Positions 60,557-64,000 of a stretch of DNA of 64,000 nt are shown one piece after another. The position numbers and the translations under genes are program-made. Within the stretch, counting starts at the first letter, position 1; every line of letters begins with the position of its first letter. The notes under the pieces are model-generated. The model was not told the origin of the DNA. It saw only the letters and a list, made by a program, of their open reading frames with translations, and did no database searches. Source of the DNA: Pirellula sp. (GTDB lineage: Bacteria > Planctomycetota > Planctomycetia > Pirellulales > Lacipirellulaceae); contig PNKX01000020.1 of the NCBI GenBank assembly GCA_013822725.1, forward strand, positions 1 through 64,000, read 5' to 3'.

Positions 60557-61795
60557 ATGAAACGACGAGTTGTCGTCACTGGCATGGGCGCCGTCACCTC
60601 TCTCGGCTGCAAAGTCGAAGAGCTCTGGCAGCGCGTCCTGGCTGGTCAAAGCGGTATTCACGAACTGAAGTGCTTTGACGCCGCCGCCTACAAGGTGAGG
60701 TTCGGCGGTGACGTCTATGACTGGACGACTGACGGTTACGTCGATGCGAAAGAAGCGAAGCGAGTCGATCGCTTCACCCAATTCGCCCTCGTGGCCGGCA
60801 TCGACGCGGTGACCGATTCGGGGATCGACTTCTCGAAGGAAGACCCCTACATGTGCGGCGCCATCGTCGGCTCCGGCATTGGCGGGCTCAACGAGATCGA
60901 AGAGCAAGAGCGCCGGCTGATCCTCAAAGGCCCTGATCGCGTCAGCGCGTTCACCATTCCGAAGCTGATGCTGAACGCCGCGAGCGGGCAGCTGTCGATT
61001 CGTTTCGGACTGCGCGGCCCGAACTATGCGGTAGCGACTGCCTGTGCCAGCGCCACCAACGCGATGGGCGACGCCTTCAAGGCAATCCAATACGGCGACG
61101 CCGACGTGATGCTCACCGGCGGCGCGGAAGCGGCCATCACGCCCATCGGCGTGAGCGGCTTCTCGAATATGCGAGCCCTCTCCGAGCGGAACGACGATCC
61201 CGCTGCAGCGAGCCGACCGTTCGATGCTGACCGCGACGGGTTCGTCCTCTCCGAGGGCGCCGGAATCTTGGTCTTCGAAGAACTCGAACATGCCAAGGCC
61301 CGCGGCGCGAAAATCCACGGTGAAGTGCTGGGTTACGGCGCTAGCGCCGACGCCGGGCACATTACGCAACCCGATGAGAACGGCACCGGCGCCGCGCGGG
61401 CGATGAGCAGCGCTTTGCGTGACGCCAAGCTCGATCCGACGGCCATCGACTACATCAACGCCCACGGCACCAGCACCCCTCTCGGCGACAAGGCCGAGAC
61501 GGTCGCTGTGAAGCGCGTCTTCGAAGATCACGCCTACAAGCTGAACGTCTCCAGCACGAAGAGCCAGCTTGGCCATCTGCTGGGAGCGAGCGGCGGCGTC
61601 GAGCTGATCCTCTCGCTGCTGGCCCTCCGTGATCAGGTTTGCCCGCCGACGATCAACCTCGACACCCCCGATCCGGCGTGCGATCTGAACTACACTCCCA
61701 AGTCTGCCCAACAACGCAAAATCAGTGCGGTGATGAGCAACAGCTTCGGGTTCGGCGGGCACAACGCCTCGGTAATCGCCGTCGCATTGAAGTAG
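60557..61795 (+). CDS. fabF: 3-oxoacyl-ACP synthase II
   Basis: A 412-residue condensing enzyme (KAS II). Catalytic Cys in VATACASATNAMGDA, His in NAHGTSTPLGD and His in KSQLGHLLGASGG. SEGAGILVFEELEHA and the C-terminal SNSFGFGGHNASVI are family signatures. It elongates acyl-ACP. It is the last gene of the fab cluster. Confidence 0.96.
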   Translation: MKRRVVVTGMGAVTSLGCKVEELWQRVLAGQSGIHELKCFDAAAYKVRFGGDVYDWTTDGYVDAKEAKRVDRFTQFALVAGIDAVTDSGIDFSKEDPYMCGAIVGSGIGGLNEIEEQERRLILKGPDRVSAFTIPKLMLNAASGQLSIRFGLRGPNYAVATACASATNAMGDAFKAIQYGDADVMLTGGAEAAITPIGVSGFSNMRALSERNDDPAAASRPFDADRDGFVLSEGAGILVFEELEHAKARGAKIHGEVLGYGASADAGHITQPDENGTGAARAMSSALRDAKLDPTAIDYINAHGTSTPLGDKAETVAVKRVFEDHAYKLNVSSTKSQLGHLLGASGGVELILSLLALRDQVCPPTINLDTPDPACDLNYTPKSAQQRKISAVMSNSFGFGGHNASVIAVALK

Positions 61796-61911
61796 TTCGG
61801 GCGGAAATCCCGAGGTCGACCGATTTCTGGAAAGACCTTGCGGCCATTTGATTTGACGTGGTACGAGTGCAACCTAGAGTTGCGCAGCACCAGATGTACC
61901 GCAGGCGAATC

Positions 61912-62151
61912 ATGTCTCTCCCGAATACGAACGTTGGCGCTTTCGACGCCCGGACCCGCTTCTTCGAACTCCTGGAACGGATCGAAGCGGGCGAGGAAGT
62001 CACCATCATGCGACACGGCGTCGCCGTTGCCCGACTTGTGCCGCCAACGCCGGAGAAGGCGATCAAGCCGACGATGAAAGAGCGCCCCGTCGCCGCGCCG
62101 ATGCCGAGTCTTGCGAAGGCTCGCGGTTGGGCCGAATTGGCGCTCAGCTAA
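61912..62151 (+). CDS. Phd/YefM-type antitoxin without an adjacent toxin
   Basis: A 79-residue protein with the Phd/YefM DNA-binding fold: VGAFDARTRFFELLERIEAG, then EVTIMRHGVAVARLVP. The C-terminus, the toxin-binding part in family members, is short (MPSLAKARGWAELALS). No toxin gene follows: the next gene is on the other strand and the stop codons overlap. The start MSLPNTNVGAFD is chosen; the earlier in-frame start has a long basic, non-conserved stretch. Confidence 0.8.
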   Translation: MSLPNTNVGAFDARTRFFELLERIEAGEEVTIMRHGVAVARLVPPTPEKAIKPTMKERPVAAPMPSLAKARGWAELALS

Positions 62152-63575
62152 CTCGCCGCTTGCTCGTCGGCCGTTCTCTTCTTGGCATACTTCGCCGCGA
62201 TGCCGCTCAGGCCGATGATCCCGATCAGGTTTGGAAATACTTGTGCGCCGTTGAGGATGTCGCCCCACGCCCAGACGAGGTCAACCTTCGCCACGGCGCC
62301 GATCGGAATCAGCAGGCAATAGAGCCAGCGATACGGCATGACGATTCGTCGACCGAACAAGTACTCCAAGAATTGCTCGCCGTAGAAGGACCAACCCATC
62401 AGCGTCGTGTAGCCGAAGAGGAAGACGGAGAACGCCACCATCCAGCCGCCTGCCGTTGGAATGGCAGCATTGAACGCTTCGGAAACGGCGGCGGCGCTCT
62501 CGATCTTTTCCAGCTTCCACGTGCCGGTCAGCAAAATTGTCAAGGCGCTGATCGTCGACGTGATGAACGTGATGATGAAGACCTCCATCACGGCGTTGAG
62601 GCCTTGCTGATCAGGTCGATCGCTCTTGGCGACGCCATAAACGACGGCCGCCGTGCCATAACCGGCCTCGTTGGCATACGCGCCGCGCGCCAAGCCGTAG
62701 CGCAAGGCCTGCCCCATCGTTGTCGCCATCAGGCCGCCGACGGTTGCGCCGGCGATCGGTCGTAACGAGAACGCTTCGCGAAAGACTTCGCTTAAGACCG
62801 CGGGCAAATGGCCGATGTTCAACAGAATGACCGCGAATCCGCCCAGCATGTAGAAGCCGACTTTGAAGGGCGAGAGCTTCTCCAACACTCTTCCGATCGA
62901 CTTCACGCCGCCAATGATCACCAGCCAAGTTAGGATCGCCAGGACGACGCCGATCGCCAGTCGTGAGCCTCGAATGTCGGCTCCGCCCACGCTGAACGTC
63001 CCGAGATCAAGGCCCGACTTGCTGAACTGGCTGTCGAGAACAATCGCGATCGAATTGGGTTGCGTGAAGGGGGTCGTGAACAAACAGGCAATCCCGGCGA
63101 TCAGGGCGTAGATCCAAGCGAGCGACGCCGAGCCCAAGCCGTTGCGCAGGTAGTACATTGGTCCTGCGAGCGTCGCTTCGCCGTGAGGGATGCGGTACTT
63201 CAAGCCGAGGACCGCTTCGGCGAACTTCACCGACGTGGCGAAGAACCCGTAGCACCAAATCCAGAACAGCGCTCCCGGACCGCCAGAGATGATGGCCGCG
63301 GCGACGCCGGCGATGTTGCCGACGCCGATCGTCGATCCGAGTCCCATCATGAACGCCTGAAACGGCGAAACCGCGCCGCCGGCGCCCGCTTGCTGCGACG
63401 CCACCATCGTCCGCGCCGCCTCTGGAAATCGCCGAACCTGCACGAACCCGTTGCGAAATGTGAAAAACAGGCCGGTGGCGAACAGAATGCAAATGGCCCA
63501 CGGCCAATACATCATCGTGGCGACGTGATCGACCTGCTCGGCGACTCGATCCATCCAGGAGGCGGTTTCAGGCAT
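62148..63575 (-). CDS. AGCS-family sodium:alanine symporter
   Basis: A 475-residue carrier with ten or eleven TM helices. Family motifs: TFRNGFVQVRRFPEA, GLGSTIGVGNIAGVAAAI, GPGALFWIWCYGFFATSVKF, GPMYYLRNGLG, and NEAGYGTAAVVYGVAKSD near the middle, followed by GWSFYGEQFLEYLFG. It imports alanine or glycine with Na+. The stop shares two bases with that of the convergent antitoxin gene. Confidence 0.93.
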   Translation of the reverse strand: MPETASWMDRVAEQVDHVATMMYWPWAICILFATGLFFTFRNGFVQVRRFPEAARTMVASQQAGAGGAVSPFQAFMMGLGSTIGVGNIAGVAAAIISGGPGALFWIWCYGFFATSVKFAEAVLGLKYRIPHGEATLAGPMYYLRNGLGSASLAWIYALIAGIACLFTTPFTQPNSIAIVLDSQFSKSGLDLGTFSVGGADIRGSRLAIGVVLAILTWLVIIGGVKSIGRVLEKLSPFKVGFYMLGGFAVILLNIGHLPAVLSEVFREAFSLRPIAGATVGGLMATTMGQALRYGLARGAYANEAGYGTAAVVYGVAKSDRPDQQGLNAVMEVFIITFITSTISALTILLTGTWKLEKIESAAAVSEAFNAAIPTAGGWMVAFSVFLFGYTTLMGWSFYGEQFLEYLFGRRIVMPYRWLYCLLIPIGAVAKVDLVWAWGDILNGAQVFPNLIGIIGLSGIAAKYAKKRTADEQAAS

Positions 63576-63835
63576 ATGGGATGCGACTGCTAGTGGGTTG
63601 ATGGAAATGCTTATTCGCCGCCACGCGAGTTAGCGGCATCTTAGCAAAGGGGTGAATGCATTGCTGGCGCCTCGGCTGGCTTCGATCGACTCTCGCGCAA
63701 AAACATTCATCTCGTGCGCATGCGGGAGCGTTTCGCGTGTCAGTCGTCCGCCCTTGCCGCTCTCTGCCGGCTTTCCTAAACTCCCCGCCCCTGCAGTGGC
63801 GCCGTTGCGCCGCATTGTTTGCGGAGACCCGATTC

Positions 63836-64000
63836 ATGTCTCGCCTCGTCTCACTATTCATCTGCCTGTTCTCCATCGCGCTCAGCGTTGATGCGCGGCG
63901 CGCTGCCGCGCAAGCCACTGGCGGAACGGGTTGGCAAGCGCAATCGACCGCTGCCGCGCCGGGCGCCGACGCCCGCTACGGATCGGCGATGAACGCTCAA
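63836..64000 (+). CDS. Secreted protein, 5' part only (runs off the window)
   Basis: The first 55 codons are visible. MSRLVSLFICLFSIALSVDA is a signal peptide, with cleavage likely after RAAAQA. The mature part begins Gly/Ala/Gln-rich. No stop is reached before the window ends, so product and length are unknown. The gap 63576-63835 between the symporter and this gene holds nothing recognisable. Confidence 0.6.
   Translation, partial: MSRLVSLFICLFSIALSVDARRAAAQATGGTGWQAQSTAAAPGADARYGSAMNAQ

Overview
The window is high-GC bacterial DNA that reads as a member of the Planctomycetota, most likely of the Pirellulales/Lacipirellulaceae type. This is inferred from content, not from a marker-gene tree. 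The clues are three PEP-CTERM surface proteins, a Lys/Ala histone-H1-like microprotein, a eukaryote-type UDP-sugar pyrophosphorylase, lipid A and Mla-type lipid transport genes in a Gram-negative envelope, frequent GTG/TTG starts, weak Shine-Dalgarno sites, and many short palindromic repeats between (and sometimes inside) genes. No rRNA, tRNA, CRISPR array, transposase or prophage was seen.

Layout. 0.2-3.5 kb: two secreted trypsin-like PDZ proteins, one with a degenerate active site and its PDZ domain inside the protease fold, then lexA. 4-6.6 kb: two PEP-CTERM proteins. 6.6-9.6 kb: a histidine kinase/sigma-54 response regulator operon. 9.9-17.5 kb: ICMT-like methyltransferase, LptF/LptG-like permease, PP2C phosphatase, PEGA lipoprotein, and an mlaE-mlaF-mlaD lipid transporter. 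17.9-20.3 kb: ECF sigma, anti-sigma and a secretin-domain protein. 20.4-24.2 kb: clpC and membrane proteins. 24.8-29.7 kb: ThiD2-ThiE fusion, mannose-1-phosphate guanylyltransferase, ruvX, an SDR epimerase and an MBL-fold hydrolase. 29.8-32 kb: two toxin-antitoxin pairs (HigB/HigA-like and HepT/MntA) around a GDSL esterase. 32-38 kb: Tyr-rich secreted protein, M20 peptidase, candidate small RNA, mrp, H1-like protein, SGNH protein, M50 protease. 38-42 kb: lpxB, a Cys-rich repeat protein, the UDP-sugar pyrophosphorylase with a 36-residue membrane microprotein. 42.4-48 kb: metK, ispF, cysS. 48-55 kb: ruvC, ruvA, alpha/beta hydrolase, PrsW-like protease, ruvB, diacylglycerol kinase, metallophosphoesterase. 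56-64 kb: a third PEP-CTERM protein, rpmF-fabD-fabG-acpP-fabF, an orphan antitoxin, a Na+/alanine symporter and the start of a secreted protein.

Together these are mostly housekeeping genes: envelope lipid and LPS building (fab, lpxB, UDP-sugar, Mla, Lpt), DNA repair (lexA, ruvA, ruvB, ruvC, ruvX), cofactor and isoprenoid synthesis (thiE, metK, ispF), plus signalling. The least explained layer is the repeats. At least six families of palindromes sit between genes, supply stop codons, or lie in frame inside reading frames (anti-sigma, thiE, cysS, the M20 peptidase, the diacylglycerol kinase tail). Other points of note are a likely non-AUG ispF start, a doubled CysRS C-terminus and a two-hairpin candidate sRNA.
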